Source of the DNA: Clostridioides difficile
GTDB lineage: Bacteria > Bacillota > Clostridia > Peptostreptococcales > Peptostreptococcaceae
Reading direction: 5' to 3'
Length of the DNA: 64,000 nucleotides
Assembly (NCBI GenBank): GCA_012955965.1
Contig: JABBZI010000008.1
Span: forward strand, 1 to 64,000
A program made the translations under genes and the position numbers. The notes beneath the pieces are model-generated. The model saw only the letters and a list, made by a program, of their open reading frames with translations. It did no database searches and was not told where the DNA came from. Below, one piece after another: positions 8,655 to 18,243 of the stretch (position 1 is its first letter; the number at the start of each line of letters is the position of its first letter).

Positions 8655-9095
8655 CTAACAACAAGTTATTAAATCTCCTCCAAAACATTCACAACATGAA
8701 TCTAAACACCAAAGCTTAGCACAGTTTTCACAACAATCGTCACCTAGACAACAGCAACAATCATCACAACAACAGCAACATCCACCTAAATCATTACGTC
8801 TTCTTCTATTATAGTTATCAGCCCTATTGTTATATTCATTTCTATATTCTGTATAACTTCTAAGTGCCTCACTGTATTCATGATTTTCTGGCTCCATAAA
8901 TTTTGCTCTTTTTAAGAAGTCTTCTCCTTCTTCATAATATCCTATGTTCATCGCAGAAAAACCAGTTAGATAATACCATTCTGCACATTTGTCACTCAAC
9001 GACTTTAAAAAATCATATGCTTTTCTAAATTCACTATTTTCTATAAAAGCTCTTGCTCTCATAAAATTTTCATTATTATAAGTATTACTGTACAT
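8655..9095 (-). CDS. TPR-like protein with Cys-rich C-terminal tail
   Basis: 146 residues. The first ~90 are helical and read as two TPR-like units (ARAFIENSEFRKAYDFLKSL; YYLTGFSAMNIGYYEEGEDF). An Arg-rich linker (NYNRRRRND) leads to a ~40-residue tail with 18 cysteines, including runs of five and four, ending ...GGDLITCC. Related clostridial proteins next to DUF5685 carry similar Cys tails, some with a J domain; no HPD motif is present here. The tail may bind metal or be lipidated. The ATG at 9095 has AGAGGTGG in front and is preferred over the GTG at 9104. It overlaps the DUF5685 gene by 11 bases, so translation is probably coupled. Confidence 0.82.
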   Translation of the reverse strand: MYSNTYNNENFMRARAFIENSEFRKAYDFLKSLSDKCAEWYYLTGFSAMNIGYYEEGEDFLKRAKFMEPENHEYSEALRSYTEYRNEYNNRADNYNRRRRNDLGGCCCCCDDCCCCLGDDCCENCAKLWCLDSCCECFGGDLITCC

Positions 9096-9924
9096 TCTTT
9101 CCACCTCTGCTTTCTAATATATTCATATATCTTAAATAAACACCAGAATAAATTATATTTTCTATTATCCCGACATTTGTATTTAGATTTAAATTATCAA
9201 TTCCTCTAGCTAAAAATCCCAATGATGTTACAATTATTTTTTTAACTTTTTGTTTTAACTCATCATTTTTATCTACATATTCTATAAAAGGATTGTATCT
9301 TCCTTTCTTAAAATCTTCATCTAAATCTTCATATGCATCTAATAGATATATATACTTACCTATATTAAAGCCTATCATTCTTAAGTTTCTCTCATTTTCA
9401 TCTTTTTTGTAGGCAAACACTTCACCCATTATATTTCCAAATGTATTAGATACTTCGTCTATATTTATATTGTTATCCTTTTCTAACTTATTTAATTCAT
9501 TTAGCTGTTGTTTTATATACTCTGCTTTTTCGGTATACTTTTCATATGCTAAGTTTAATTTGTTTTTATATATATAATATGCTAATTTATCTTTTATGCG
9601 TTTATCATCCATTAAATTATCTTCTAATTTATAATATGTTAAAAGAATATTCATACTTGCTGCATATTCTGTAATATCATTTGTAATTACCTTTTTCTTT
9701 TTAAATGGATTGACTATACATACTTCTTCTGTATTTATAGATTCTGGCTTATATACTGAAGTTAATAGAATAATTAAAAATGTTATATCATAGTTTAGAG
9801 AAAATCGAGAGATTTCTCCATGATTTCTTTTTAAATATTTACATAACCCACAATAATAAGCTTTATAATGGTCATATTCTCTAAAAGTTAAATCCATTTT
9901 GTTTATTTTAACATATCCAAACAT
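9085..9924 (-). CDS. DUF5685-family protein, isoprenoid-synthase-like motifs
   Basis: 279-residue all-helical protein starting MFGYVKINKMDLTFREYD, then YYCGLCKYL (Cys25, Cys28), the DUF5685 signature. Two acidic motifs stand out: YYKLEDNLMDD (98-107) and LLDAYEDLDEDFKKGRYNP (194-212). The second resembles the second Asp motif of squalene/phytoene synthases (DVGED...GR.Y.P), and the first matches the position of their DxxxD motif. I infer a class I isoprenoid-synthase fold; activity is unproven. AAAGGAG lies 5 bases before the ATG. It heads an operon with the Cys-tail and membrane-protein genes. Confidence 0.82.
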   Translation of the reverse strand: MFGYVKINKMDLTFREYDHYKAYYCGLCKYLKRNHGEISRFSLNYDITFLIILLTSVYKPESINTEEVCIVNPFKKKKVITNDITEYAASMNILLTYYKLEDNLMDDKRIKDKLAYYIYKNKLNLAYEKYTEKAEYIKQQLNELNKLEKDNNINIDEVSNTFGNIMGEVFAYKKDENERNLRMIGFNIGKYIYLLDAYEDLDEDFKKGRYNPFIEYVDKNDELKQKVKKIIVTSLGFLARGIDNLNLNTNVGIIENIIYSGVYLRYMNILESRGGKNVQ

Positions 9925-10024
9925 AAATACTCCTTTTTGTACTACTTTTTATATAAATTATATATAGTATAACACTTTTTATCAAGATTATATAAGATAC
10001 AGTATTCTAAGAAACTTTAAAAAC

Positions 10025-10067
10025 ACCTTCTAATCATTGTATCTTAGATTAAAAATAATTAGAAGGT
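10025..10067 (-). terminator. terminator of the AbgB-like gene
   Basis: ACCTTCTAAT and ATTAGAAGGT form a 10-bp stem with a 23-base loop. In the minus direction it is followed by GTTTTTAAAG. It lies 75 bases past the stop of the hydrolase gene at 10142. Confidence 0.65.
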
Positions 10068-10141
10068 TAAGTTAAAAATAATATTAAATTATATATTTAT
10101 ACTAATTCATGACCATAATCTTACTTACATTAACTTAATTT

Positions 10142-11527
10142 TTAAATAATCGGAGCATATTCGAAGTTGCCTATAGTATCCTTTAATTCCTTTTTTGCTT
10201 TACTTACAATAGATTCATCAAGCATTACATCACTTATTGAACATGCTATAGCTTTAGATGCTAATAACATCGCTTTAAATCCCATATTAGAACCTGCACT
10301 AGCACAAGATTGCCATGTATGAGCAGAAATACCAATAGGCCAAACTGAACAAGAACATTGTGCTGTAGGAGTTATATAACTTACATCTCCAATATCTAAT
10401 GATAAGGATATACAGTTGTTATGGGTAAAGGTATCATCTGTAACTTCATCATGTAAATCCATCCTAGTAATATCTTTATTTCCACTTAATACACTAGAAA
10501 CACTAATTCTTTTATCTATAGACACTGTTTTAGCTAATTCTCCTGCGAAATAGTAGTCATCTTCATCATAATTTTGAACTCCTATCAATTTCATATTTTG
10601 TGATAGAATATCTGTTAATATTGTATTTGGAATATAGTCATATACTCCACTCATAATATTATATTCCATACTAGTACCTGTCATCAGTGCTGCTCCTTTT
10701 GCTATATCGATAATTCTATCAAATACATCTCTTACATGTTCCATTTTCACTCCTCTTATGTAATACCATACTTCTGCAAAATCCGGAACTATGTTTGGCA
10801 TTTTTCCACCATTAGTAGTTACATAATGCACTCTACAACTATCAAATATATGCTCTCTTAAATAGTTGCAACCTATGTTCATAAGTTCTACTGCATCAAG
10901 TGCACTTCTTCCATTATAAGGAGCTTGTGCCGCATGAGCACTAATTCCATTATATCTAAATTTTACAGAATAATTAGCAAGGGTTGGAATCCTTATTGGA
11001 GTATTTATATCAAATGGATGCCAACTAAATGCACAATCTATTCCATCAAAAAAACCTTTTTTTATCATTAATACCTTTCCTGACAAATCTTCCTCTGCGG
11101 GACACCCATAGTACTTTATAGTTCCTTTAATCTTTTTTAGTTTGATTAGTTCTTTTATCGCAACTACAGCCCCCATTGAACCTGTACCAAGTAAGTTATG
11201 TCCACATCCATGACCTGCCCCTCCATCTAAAATAGGTTTTTTTGTAATTGATATTTTTTGAGACAAACCATCTAAGGCATCATATTCTCCTAGAACTGCT
11301 ATAACTGGTTTACCTTCTCCATAACTAGCTACAAATCCTGTATCTATATCTTCTAATTCATCTATATTAAAATCACACCTTCTTAAATACTCTTTTTGTA
11401 AATTTGAAGCATAATATTCTTTATATTGAAGTTCTGGATTTTCCCATATCTTATCTGATATCTCTCTTAACTCTTCTTGTATCTCATCTATATATTGCAC
11501 TAAAAATCTTTTATTTAAATCTTCCAT
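10142..11527 (-). CDS. M20-family amidohydrolase, AbgB-like
   Basis: 461-residue cytoplasmic metallohydrolase. Metal-site motifs visible are EYDAL (81-85), GHGCGHN (105-111), CPAEED (142-147) and the SWHP motif (168-171), and the C-terminus has THNN...GDVSYITPTAQCS...SAHTW. This arrangement matches the M20D branch that includes AbgB, the p-aminobenzoyl-glutamate hydrolase subunit; an AbgA partner is not adjacent, so the substrate is uncertain. It lies 162 bases downstream of the GATase1-like gene and is separated from it by a terminator, so it may be a separate transcript from the rbs operon. Confidence 0.87.
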   Translation of the reverse strand: MEDLNKRFLVQYIDEIQEELREISDKIWENPELQYKEYYASNLQKEYLRRCDFNIDELEDIDTGFVASYGEGKPVIAVLGEYDALDGLSQKISITKKPILDGGAGHGCGHNLLGTGSMGAVVAIKELIKLKKIKGTIKYYGCPAEEDLSGKVLMIKKGFFDGIDCAFSWHPFDINTPIRIPTLANYSVKFRYNGISAHAAQAPYNGRSALDAVELMNIGCNYLREHIFDSCRVHYVTTNGGKMPNIVPDFAEVWYYIRGVKMEHVRDVFDRIIDIAKGAALMTGTSMEYNIMSGVYDYIPNTILTDILSQNMKLIGVQNYDEDDYYFAGELAKTVSIDKRISVSSVLSGNKDITRMDLHDEVTDDTFTHNNCISLSLDIGDVSYITPTAQCSCSVWPIGISAHTWQSCASAGSNMGFKAMLLASKAIACSISDVMLDESIVSKAKKELKDTIGNFEYAPII

Positions 11528-11626
11528 ATTAATTGTATAATCCTCCTCAACTCTGATATCTTATACTTAACTAATTAAAATAGCTAATTTTAAAATATAT
11601 TCTACTTTATAATCATTCTATACAAT

Positions 11627-11672
11627 AAAACCCCTTGACTTGTAAGATTCACTTTATCAAGTAAGAGGTTTT
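11627..11672 (-). terminator. terminator after the GATase1-like gene
   Basis: AAAACC-CTT-ACTTG pairs with CAAGT-AAG-GGTTTT with two small bulges and a 15-base loop, followed by TTTTATTG in the minus direction. It would end the rbs-M20-GATase transcript. Confidence 0.65.
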
Positions 11673-11689
11673 CAAATTTTATATAATTT

Positions 11690-12433
11690 TTAACATGTTA
11701 ACCAATCAAGCATATTAACCCATAATTTACTATAGTACTTCCAATCAGTAAATTCTTTTGGCCCCCAATGAGGTGCACAGTCAGAACTAAATATAGCAGA
11801 TTTTCCTTTTCCAAACTCCCCAACTGCTACAAATGGGTCACCTCCAATTGTTGCTAATACAGGGCAATTATCTCTAGCAACTGTCTTGTTATATCCTAAA
11901 AACTTCGGCCAATCTTTTGGAATATCTTTCAATACTGGATGCTCAGAGTTGACAACTACTGGAATTATGCCTGCTGGTTTTTCTACTCTATCATCTTTAT
12001 CTATCATAGCTATTGGTAATACATCTTTTATAGCAGTTTCTCCAAATCTAGCTTTTGCATCTATACCTGTAAATGACATGTATCCACCTACCATTATTAA
12101 TGCTCCACCATTATTTACATACTCTTTAATCAATTCAAGTCTATCTGGATTACTATTACAATCTATAAAAGTACTATTAGATAATAAGAAAGTATTAGAA
12201 CCTATATCAGACAATATTATACAATCATAATCATTTAATTCTTCTAATTTATATGGAAAACTATCTGCTGCTACATGTGCAGGCATATGAACTGTCTCAT
12301 ATCCCCCAGATTCTATTGCTTCTTTTAACCACTTTACAGCTTCCTCATAATGAGTTGTAACAAATGTATCAAACCCTTTTATATGAGTTATATTTTTTAC
12401 CCAAGATTCTCCTACTATTAATACTTTTTTCAT
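11690..12433 (-). CDS. class I glutamine amidotransferase-like protein (PF07090 type)
   Basis: 247-residue cytoplasmic protein of the putative glutamine amidotransferase family. It shows the Rossmann-like start MKKVLIVGESW, DCIILSDIGSNTFLL, the VNNGGALIMVGGYMSFTG strand-loop, and a C-terminal CAPHWGP block. The classic GATase catalytic Cys nucleophile motif (G.C.G) is absent, as usual in this family, so activity is unknown. It is 19 bases downstream of the M20 deacylase gene and reads on from the rbs operon, so it probably acts on the same imported compound or its breakdown products. Confidence 0.8.
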   Translation of the reverse strand: MKKVLIVGESWVKNITHIKGFDTFVTTHYEEAVKWLKEAIESGGYETVHMPAHVAADSFPYKLEELNDYDCIILSDIGSNTFLLSNSTFIDCNSNPDRLELIKEYVNNGGALIMVGGYMSFTGIDAKARFGETAIKDVLPIAMIDKDDRVEKPAGIIPVVVNSEHPVLKDIPKDWPKFLGYNKTVARDNCPVLATIGGDPFVAVGEFGKGKSAIFSSDCAPHWGPKEFTDWKYYSKLWVNMLDWLTC

Positions 12434-12452
12434 TTATATATTCCTCCTACTT

Positions 12453-13715
12453 TTATAAATTTAATATTAGACTTGCATACATAAGTATACTGTCTAAATA
12501 CTCATTGATTTCAACATACTCATCTATTGAATGGCATTGCTCTATTGAGCCTGGTCCCAATATTAATGTTGGCATTCCAGCTAAATTTTTCATCAACCTT
12601 GCATCATTTCCAGCTGTTGAACCTTTTATTTCTAATTTTTTTTCTAAAACATCTTCTAGTATTTTATGTGCATTCACTACAAAATCAGAATTTTTATCCA
12701 TCTCAAAACCTAATCCTGATTGATATATATTTATATTTGGCTTATTGTCTTTAAGCCACAAATCTCCATTAGACCTTGTCATTATAACATCAGTCACATC
12801 ATTTACAACTTGTTCATAGCTCATTATATTTGGTAAGAAGTGCACACACAGATTAAATACACACTTGTCTGGCACAGTAGAACCTGCTGTTCCACCATTT
12901 AGTACACCCAAATTTATTGTAGGCGAAGGTAATAAGGGATGCTTATATACCATAAGCCAATTATGTTCTAATTCTTTTATATCTTGAAGCAGTAACATAG
13001 CCTTCTCTATTGCGTTTACACCCTCCCACTTACTACCACAGTGAAGAGATATACCTTTAACCTCAACTTCAAAGAAAACAAACCCCATATGTGCAATTAT
13101 TAAATTCTGTTCTGATGGTTCACAAATTACACAGTAATCCCCATCAATTCCATTCATAACTGCATTTATGGTTCCATTTCCTCCACCTTCTTCATCTACT
13201 ACTGACATTACCTTTACATTACCAGGTACATTTAAACCACTATCTTTTATAAGTTTTATAGCTAATATTGATGCTATAAGCCCAGACTTCATATCCGCAG
13301 TTCCAAGACCATAAAGCTTACCACTATCTTCTGTACCACAATATGGATTGTATCTCCACTTACTTATATCACCTGGTGGCATAGTATCTACATGACCATT
13401 AAATACAATTGTCTTACCAGGTAAACTATCACTGTATTTACAAATTAAATTATATCTATCTTTATAATTGTGACCTAGATTTCCTTCTTTATATATATCT
13501 TTTGCTTTTTTAATCAGCTCTTCACTCATGTCTTGTCTATCTACACTAAAACCTATGTCATTTGCAAGTTTCTCAATATATTCTTGTCCCTCTTTTTCAA
13601 ATCCACCTAGTATTCCATGACCAATATCTTCAGTCTTTATACTTACAAGCTCTTTTAAATAATCTATGTATTCTTGTTTTTTATTATTTAATGTCTCTAA
13701 GAGAATTTTTTTCAT
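12453..13715 (-). CDS. M20-family deacylase/peptidase, ArgE/DapE type
   Basis: 420-residue cytoplasmic zinc hydrolase. Catalytic motifs: GHVDTMPPGD (His108, Asp110), GTADMKSG (bridging Asp141), VVDEEGGG (catalytic Glu175, metal-binding Glu176), ICEPSE (Glu199) and a C-terminal QCHSIDEY His ligand. The fold and motifs match the acetylornithine deacetylase / succinyl-diaminopimelate desuccinylase group, but the operon context (downstream of an rbs-type ABC transporter) argues against housekeeping arginine or lysine synthesis. AGGAGG lies 6 bases before the ATG, and rbsC ends 41 bases upstream. Confidence 0.88.
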   Translation of the reverse strand: MKKILLETLNNKKQEYIDYLKELVSIKTEDIGHGILGGFEKEGQEYIEKLANDIGFSVDRQDMSEELIKKAKDIYKEGNLGHNYKDRYNLICKYSDSLPGKTIVFNGHVDTMPPGDISKWRYNPYCGTEDSGKLYGLGTADMKSGLIASILAIKLIKDSGLNVPGNVKVMSVVDEEGGGNGTINAVMNGIDGDYCVICEPSEQNLIIAHMGFVFFEVEVKGISLHCGSKWEGVNAIEKAMLLLQDIKELEHNWLMVYKHPLLPSPTINLGVLNGGTAGSTVPDKCVFNLCVHFLPNIMSYEQVVNDVTDVIMTRSNGDLWLKDNKPNINIYQSGLGFEMDKNSDFVVNAHKILEDVLEKKLEIKGSTAGNDARLMKNLAGMPTLILGPGSIEQCHSIDEYVEINEYLDSILMYASLILNL

Positions 13716-13756
13716 ATTTCCTCCTAAGATTTATTTTTTCATTTAAAATATAACTA

Positions 13757-14755
13757 TTATTTAGCTTTAGTTGATTTTTTTAGTTTTATATTATTTATCC
13801 ATATAGCAAACAGCATTACCAGTCCTTTTATAATCATTTGATTATACGAAGATACACTCAATAGATTTAGACCATTTCCTAATATCCCTATTATCCCAAC
13901 ACCTATACATGTACCTACTATAGAACCAGAACCACCCATCATATTAGTACCACCAAGTACAACTGCTGCTATAGCATCCAACTCTGCTCCATCTCCAACA
14001 GTTGGGGAACCTGATGCCAAACGTGATGATAATATTATTCCAGCCAATGCTGTTAGTAATCCAGCTAGTGCATATACTTTTACTATTACTTTATTTACCT
14101 TTACTCCACATAATCTAGCAGCTTCTTCATTTCCACCTACTGCATGTACATGACGTCCAAAATTGGTTCTTTTTAATAGGAAGTGACCTGCTATTACAAC
14201 TATAATCATAATTATAACTGGTATTGGTATTGGTCCAACATATCCTCTACCTAGCATCTTAAATGCGTCTGTATTTACTGATATGGGTCTTCCTCCTGTA
14301 AATACAAAACTTGCTCCACTTATTATAGTCAGCATGGCTAAAGTTACAATGAATGGTGGTAGTTTTTGTGTTGAAATAATTGCACCTTTTATAACTCCTA
14401 ATATTGTTCCTATTGCTAATGCAAGTAGCATCCCTACCCATATAGGTGCATTGTAATTCACTACTGTTGTAGCCCAAAATGTACCTACTAAAGCAATTAC
14501 TGCTCCTACACTTAAATCTATCCCTCCAGTAATTATTACAAATGTCATACCTACTGCAAGTATCGCATTTATTGATATTTGTCTTCCAACGTTAATTAAA
14601 TTATCTAAAGTTAAAAAATTAGATGAAGCTACACTCATTATTATAAAAATTATTACAAGCCCTATAGCTGCACTCCCTTGGTCTCTAAATGCACTTGTTA
14701 ATTTTGTTAATAATGGAGATGAATTATCTTCTCTATGTTTAGTTATTGAACTCAT
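13757..14755 (-). CDS. rbsC: ribose-type ABC transporter permease RbsC
   Basis: 332-residue inner-membrane permease with about ten hydrophobic segments. Family marks include NLINVGRQISINAILAVGMT and VIITGGIDLSVGAVIALVGT near residues 52-92, and the cytoplasmic EAARLCGVKVNKVK-type loop that contacts the ATPase. It forms the channel for the substrate captured by RbsB, driven by RbsA. The CGGAGG site lies within the end of rbsA; the two genes overlap by 17 bases, so translation is coupled. Ribose is the default assignment; related pentoses or nucleoside-derived sugars are possible. Confidence 0.93.
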   Translation of the reverse strand: MSSITKHREDNSSPLLTKLTSAFRDQGSAAIGLVIIFIIMSVASSNFLTLDNLINVGRQISINAILAVGMTFVIITGGIDLSVGAVIALVGTFWATTVVNYNAPIWVGMLLALAIGTILGVIKGAIISTQKLPPFIVTLAMLTIISGASFVFTGGRPISVNTDAFKMLGRGYVGPIPIPVIIMIIVVIAGHFLLKRTNFGRHVHAVGGNEEAARLCGVKVNKVIVKVYALAGLLTALAGIILSSRLASGSPTVGDGAELDAIAAVVLGGTNMMGGSGSIVGTCIGVGIIGILGNGLNLLSVSSYNQMIIKGLVMLFAIWINNIKLKKSTKAK

Positions 14756-16250
14756 TAATTTTACCTCCGAAAGCCAATTTTAATACATTATTTTCAACCA
14801 TTTCTTCACCTTCTAAAAATCCGCTTATATGACCTTCTCTCATAACCATTATTCTATCGCTCATTGATATTAATTCTGGTATTTCGGAAGATATCATTAT
14901 GATACTTACACCACTCTCTACTAAATCTCCCATTAGATTGTATATCTCTGCTTTAGCATTTACATCTATACCTCTAGTTGGTTCATCCATAATTAATATG
15001 TCTGGTTGTAATAAAAGCCATCTTGCTATTATAGCTTTTTGTTGGTTTCCACCACTTAAACTCTGTATAACTTGATTCATATGTGGTGTTTTTATTTTTA
15101 ATGCCTCTATGTATTTTTCTAGTACTTCTTTCTCTTTTTTTCTGTCTATAACTGATTTAAACTTAGATATTTTTTTTAATCCAGCCATAGTTGTATTTTC
15201 TTTGACACTCATCTGCAAAAACAATCCGGTACCTTTTCTATCTTCTGTTATTAATCCTAAGCCATTTTCAATTGCATCTGATGGTGTTTTAAATTTAATT
15301 TCTTTATTATTTAAATATATTTTTCCATAATCATATGTTCTAAGTCCAAATATAGCTTCTACTATTTCACTTCTCTTACTTCCAACTAATCCACCTATTC
15401 CAAATATTTCACCTTTTCTTATATTAAAACTTATGTTATTGAAAATATTATTCTTAGTCAAACCTTCCACTCTCATGATTTCTTCTTTTATCTCAACATC
15501 TCTTTTAGGAAAAAATTGGTCTAGCTTTCTATCTATCATTAAATTAACTAATTCCTCCTCAGATGATACCTCTTTAGTATTTAGAGTCGAAATCGTTTTC
15601 CCATCTCGCATTATAGTTATTCTGTCACAAATTTCAAAAAGCTCTTCCATTCTATGAGAAATATATATTATACTAACTCCACTATCTTTTAAATCATTTA
15701 TAAGTCTAAAAAGTATTTCAGTTTCTTTTTTACTTATTGAAGATGTTGGCTCATCCATTATTAATACTTTAGTTTCTGATGATAAAACTCTTGCTATTTC
15801 TACCATTTGCTTTTGAGCTATACTAAGCTCTTTGACTAGACAGTTTGGATTTATATCTATTCCCATATTGTCAAAAATCTTTTTAGCTTCTTCATTCATT
15901 TTTTTATCATTAGTTAAGACTTTGCCATTTATTTCTTTTCCCATAAAAATATTTTGTGCTACTGTCAATTCATCAAATACTGTTAATTCTTGATAGATTG
16001 CATTTATACCTATCTTCTTAGAAATATCTGGTGATATATTCTCTATTTCTTTACCTTCAAAAATGAACTTACCAGAAGTTTTTGGATGTGCACCAGTTAA
16101 AATCTTTATCATAGTTGATTTACCAGCGCCATTTTCACCCAGTAGTGCATGAACTTCAGCATGAAGTAACTCAAAATTAACATTGTCTAATGCTCTAACA
16201 CCAGGAAATTCTTTAGCAATATTGCTTAACTTCAGAATTGTATTACTCAT
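14739..16250 (-). CDS. rbsA: ribose-type ABC transporter ATP-binding protein RbsA
   Basis: 503-residue ATPase with two fused ABC domains. Domain 1 has Walker A GENGAGKST (38-46), signature LSIAQKQ and Walker B VLIMDEPTSS. Domain 2 has the degenerate P-loop GIGGLVGSKRSE, signature LSGGNQQK and Walker B ILIMDEPTRG. The weak second P-loop is normal for RbsA/MglA proteins. It energises the RbsC permease at the inner face of the membrane. It sits 48 bases after rbsB and overlaps rbsC. Confidence 0.95.
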   Translation of the reverse strand: MSNTILKLSNIAKEFPGVRALDNVNFELLHAEVHALLGENGAGKSTMIKILTGAHPKTSGKFIFEGKEIENISPDISKKIGINAIYQELTVFDELTVAQNIFMGKEINGKVLTNDKKMNEEAKKIFDNMGIDINPNCLVKELSIAQKQMVEIARVLSSETKVLIMDEPTSSISKKETEILFRLINDLKDSGVSIIYISHRMEELFEICDRITIMRDGKTISTLNTKEVSSEEELVNLMIDRKLDQFFPKRDVEIKEEIMRVEGLTKNNIFNNISFNIRKGEIFGIGGLVGSKRSEIVEAIFGLRTYDYGKIYLNNKEIKFKTPSDAIENGLGLITEDRKGTGLFLQMSVKENTTMAGLKKISKFKSVIDRKKEKEVLEKYIEALKIKTPHMNQVIQSLSGGNQQKAIIARWLLLQPDILIMDEPTRGIDVNAKAEIYNLMGDLVESGVSIIMISSEIPELISMSDRIMVMREGHISGFLEGEEMVENNVLKLAFGGKINEFNN

Positions 16251-16298
16251 AATGACACTCCTTTTTAAATAGGATTTCTTTCAAATAATTTTATTTTA

Positions 16299-17261
16299 CT
16301 AATTCTTAAAGTCTTTTATATTTTCTTTATCAAAAAGTAAAGCTGGTACTGGTATATTTTTTTCTACTTTTTCACCTTTTATAGATTTTACTACTGCTTC
16401 TACAGCTAAACGTCCCATCTCCTTAGGTTGTTGTTGAATCATAGCAAGAATAGTTCCATCTGTTATTCCACTTGCAGCTTCTTCAGTTAAATCAAACCCT
16501 ACAATCTTAACATCTTTATTCTTTGCAGATTCAAGTGCAGCTTTAGCTCCTAGTACACTATTTTCAGCTGTTGCGTATATTATATCTACATCTGGATTAG
16601 ATTGAATTAAGTTTTCAACTGTATTAAGAGATTCTTCTCTATCATATCCTGGTTGTGAGTTTAATATCTTAACATTTGCTGAACCTTTTAATGCATCTTT
16701 AAATCCATCTATTCTTTGCATTTGTATTTGAGATTTTAAATCTGTTACTATCGCTATTTCTGATTTCCCACCTAATTTTTCATCTATGTACTTTTTAGTG
16801 TATTCCCCTAATTTTTTACCAGCATCATAACTAACTGTTCCTACATAACTTGTAATATTTTCAGTATTTAATACAGCATCCACTGTCACTACTGGCATTT
16901 TTTCAAATGCTCCCTCTACAGCTGGTACTATAGCTGAGTTATCTGTTCCAAGCACTATCATTCCATCCACATTTTGTTGTATAAAATCTTCTATTGCTGA
17001 CGTTTGCTTAGCTACATCTTGGTCTGGGTCATTTACTATAACTTTCACACCTAACTCTTTGGCTTTTTCTTTGATTCCCTCATCAATGTCTATAAAAAAT
17101 TGATGTTGAAGAGTTATTGTAGATACTCCTATAGTTAAATCTTTCTTATCTGAGCCACTTTTGTTGTCTGATTTACTTGGCCCTTCCATTGAACATCCTG
17201 TTAACATTCCTATTGCTAGTGTTCCAGCAATTCCTAAAGATAAAATTTTTCTCACTCTCAT
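16299..17261 (-). CDS. rbsB: ribose-type sugar-binding lipoprotein RbsB
   Basis: 320-residue lipid-anchored substrate-binding protein. The signal peptide MRVRKILSLGIAGTLAIGML ends at the lipobox LTGC (Cys23), as expected in a Gram-positive. The mature part is a type I periplasmic-binding-protein fold starting DLTIGVSTITLQHQFFIDIDEG, with the ATDNSAI, VVTVDAVLN and IVGFDLTEEA strands that line the sugar site. It captures sugar outside the membrane and passes it to RbsC/RbsA. The ATG has GGAGG 7 bases upstream. Confidence 0.93.
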   Translation of the reverse strand: MRVRKILSLGIAGTLAIGMLTGCSMEGPSKSDNKSGSDKKDLTIGVSTITLQHQFFIDIDEGIKEKAKELGVKVIVNDPDQDVAKQTSAIEDFIQQNVDGMIVLGTDNSAIVPAVEGAFEKMPVVTVDAVLNTENITSYVGTVSYDAGKKLGEYTKKYIDEKLGGKSEIAIVTDLKSQIQMQRIDGFKDALKGSANVKILNSQPGYDREESLNTVENLIQSNPDVDIIYATAENSVLGAKAALESAKNKDVKIVGFDLTEEAASGITDGTILAMIQQQPKEMGRLAVEAVVKSIKGEKVEKNIPVPALLFDKENIKDFKN

Positions 17262-17308
17262 AATTAACCTCCATTTTTAATAGTTTTAATTTTGAACAAA
17301 TTGGATTT

Positions 17309-18202
17309 CTATTTATTAATATTTAAATATTTTTCAACATCTTCTTTATAAGGCATACCAGATTGTGCCCCTAATTTTGTTACAGAAAGACCTGATGCTA
17401 CTACTGCATATTCCACCGCTGTATATAGATTTTTACCTTCTGTTATAGCCACTGATAATGCTCCATTAAACGTATCTCCTGCTCCTGTAGTGTCTTGGAC
17501 ATCAACACTTATACAAGGTACATGCTTAATTTCCTTACCATCATAAAATCTAGCTCCATTTTTTCCTTCTGTTATTACAAGTTTATTAGGATATTTTTTT
17601 AATATTTCCTCTATCTCTTCCTCTGTATCAAAAACTATCTTATATTCATGTTCATTTGGTGTTAAATAAGTTACTTTTTCTATTATATCTCTATCTAATT
17701 TTATTGCAGGTGCTGGATTTACTAAAGCTTTTATATTATTTTCAAAACAGAAATTTACTACATAATTTATTGTTTCTAATGGAATCTCTAATTGTAGCAA
17801 TACTATATCTGCATTCTTTATCTCTTCCTCATTCTTTTTAATTAATTCTATATCTACTAATTCATTGGTCCCTGGTACAACAATAATACTATTATCATTT
17901 TCACATAGTGTTATGACAGCAACACCAGAGCTTTTGTGCTTATCTCTAGATACTAGGCTATAATCAATTTTATTATTTCTAAAATTTCTTATTAACTCCT
18001 CTCCTAAGCTATCCTCACCTATACAAGATATCATTTTTACATTTGCTCCTAACTTAGATGCTGAAACGGCTTGATTAGCGCCTTTTCCACCAGGTGATGT
18101 AAAAAAACTATTACCTAGTACTGTTTCTCCTTTTTCTGGTCTTTTATCTACAGAACATACCATGTCCATATTCACACTTCCTATGACAACTATGTTTCCC
18201 AT
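17309..18202 (-). CDS. rbsK: ribokinase RbsK
   Basis: 297-residue PfkB-family sugar kinase that phosphorylates the imported sugar. The N-terminal PfkB signature is GGKGANQAVSASKLGA (38-53) and the C-terminal anion-hole and catalytic motif is DTTGAGDTFNGAL. Length matches ribokinases (~300). It lies between the regulator and the transport genes. No RbsD mutarotase gene is present in the cluster, which is common in clostridia. Confidence 0.93.
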   Translation of the reverse strand: MGNIVVIGSVNMDMVCSVDKRPEKGETVLGNSFFTSPGGKGANQAVSASKLGANVKMISCIGEDSLGEELIRNFRNNKIDYSLVSRDKHKSSGVAVITLCENDNSIIVVPGTNELVDIELIKKNEEEIKNADIVLLQLEIPLETINYVVNFCFENNIKALVNPAPAIKLDRDIIEKVTYLTPNEHEYKIVFDTEEEIEEILKKYPNKLVITEGKNGARFYDGKEIKHVPCISVDVQDTTGAGDTFNGALSVAITEGKNLYTAVEYAVVASGLSVTKLGAQSGMPYKEDVEKYLNINK

Positions 18203-18243
18203 TACATTACTCCTTTACATATCTATTTATGTCTTGAATTCTG

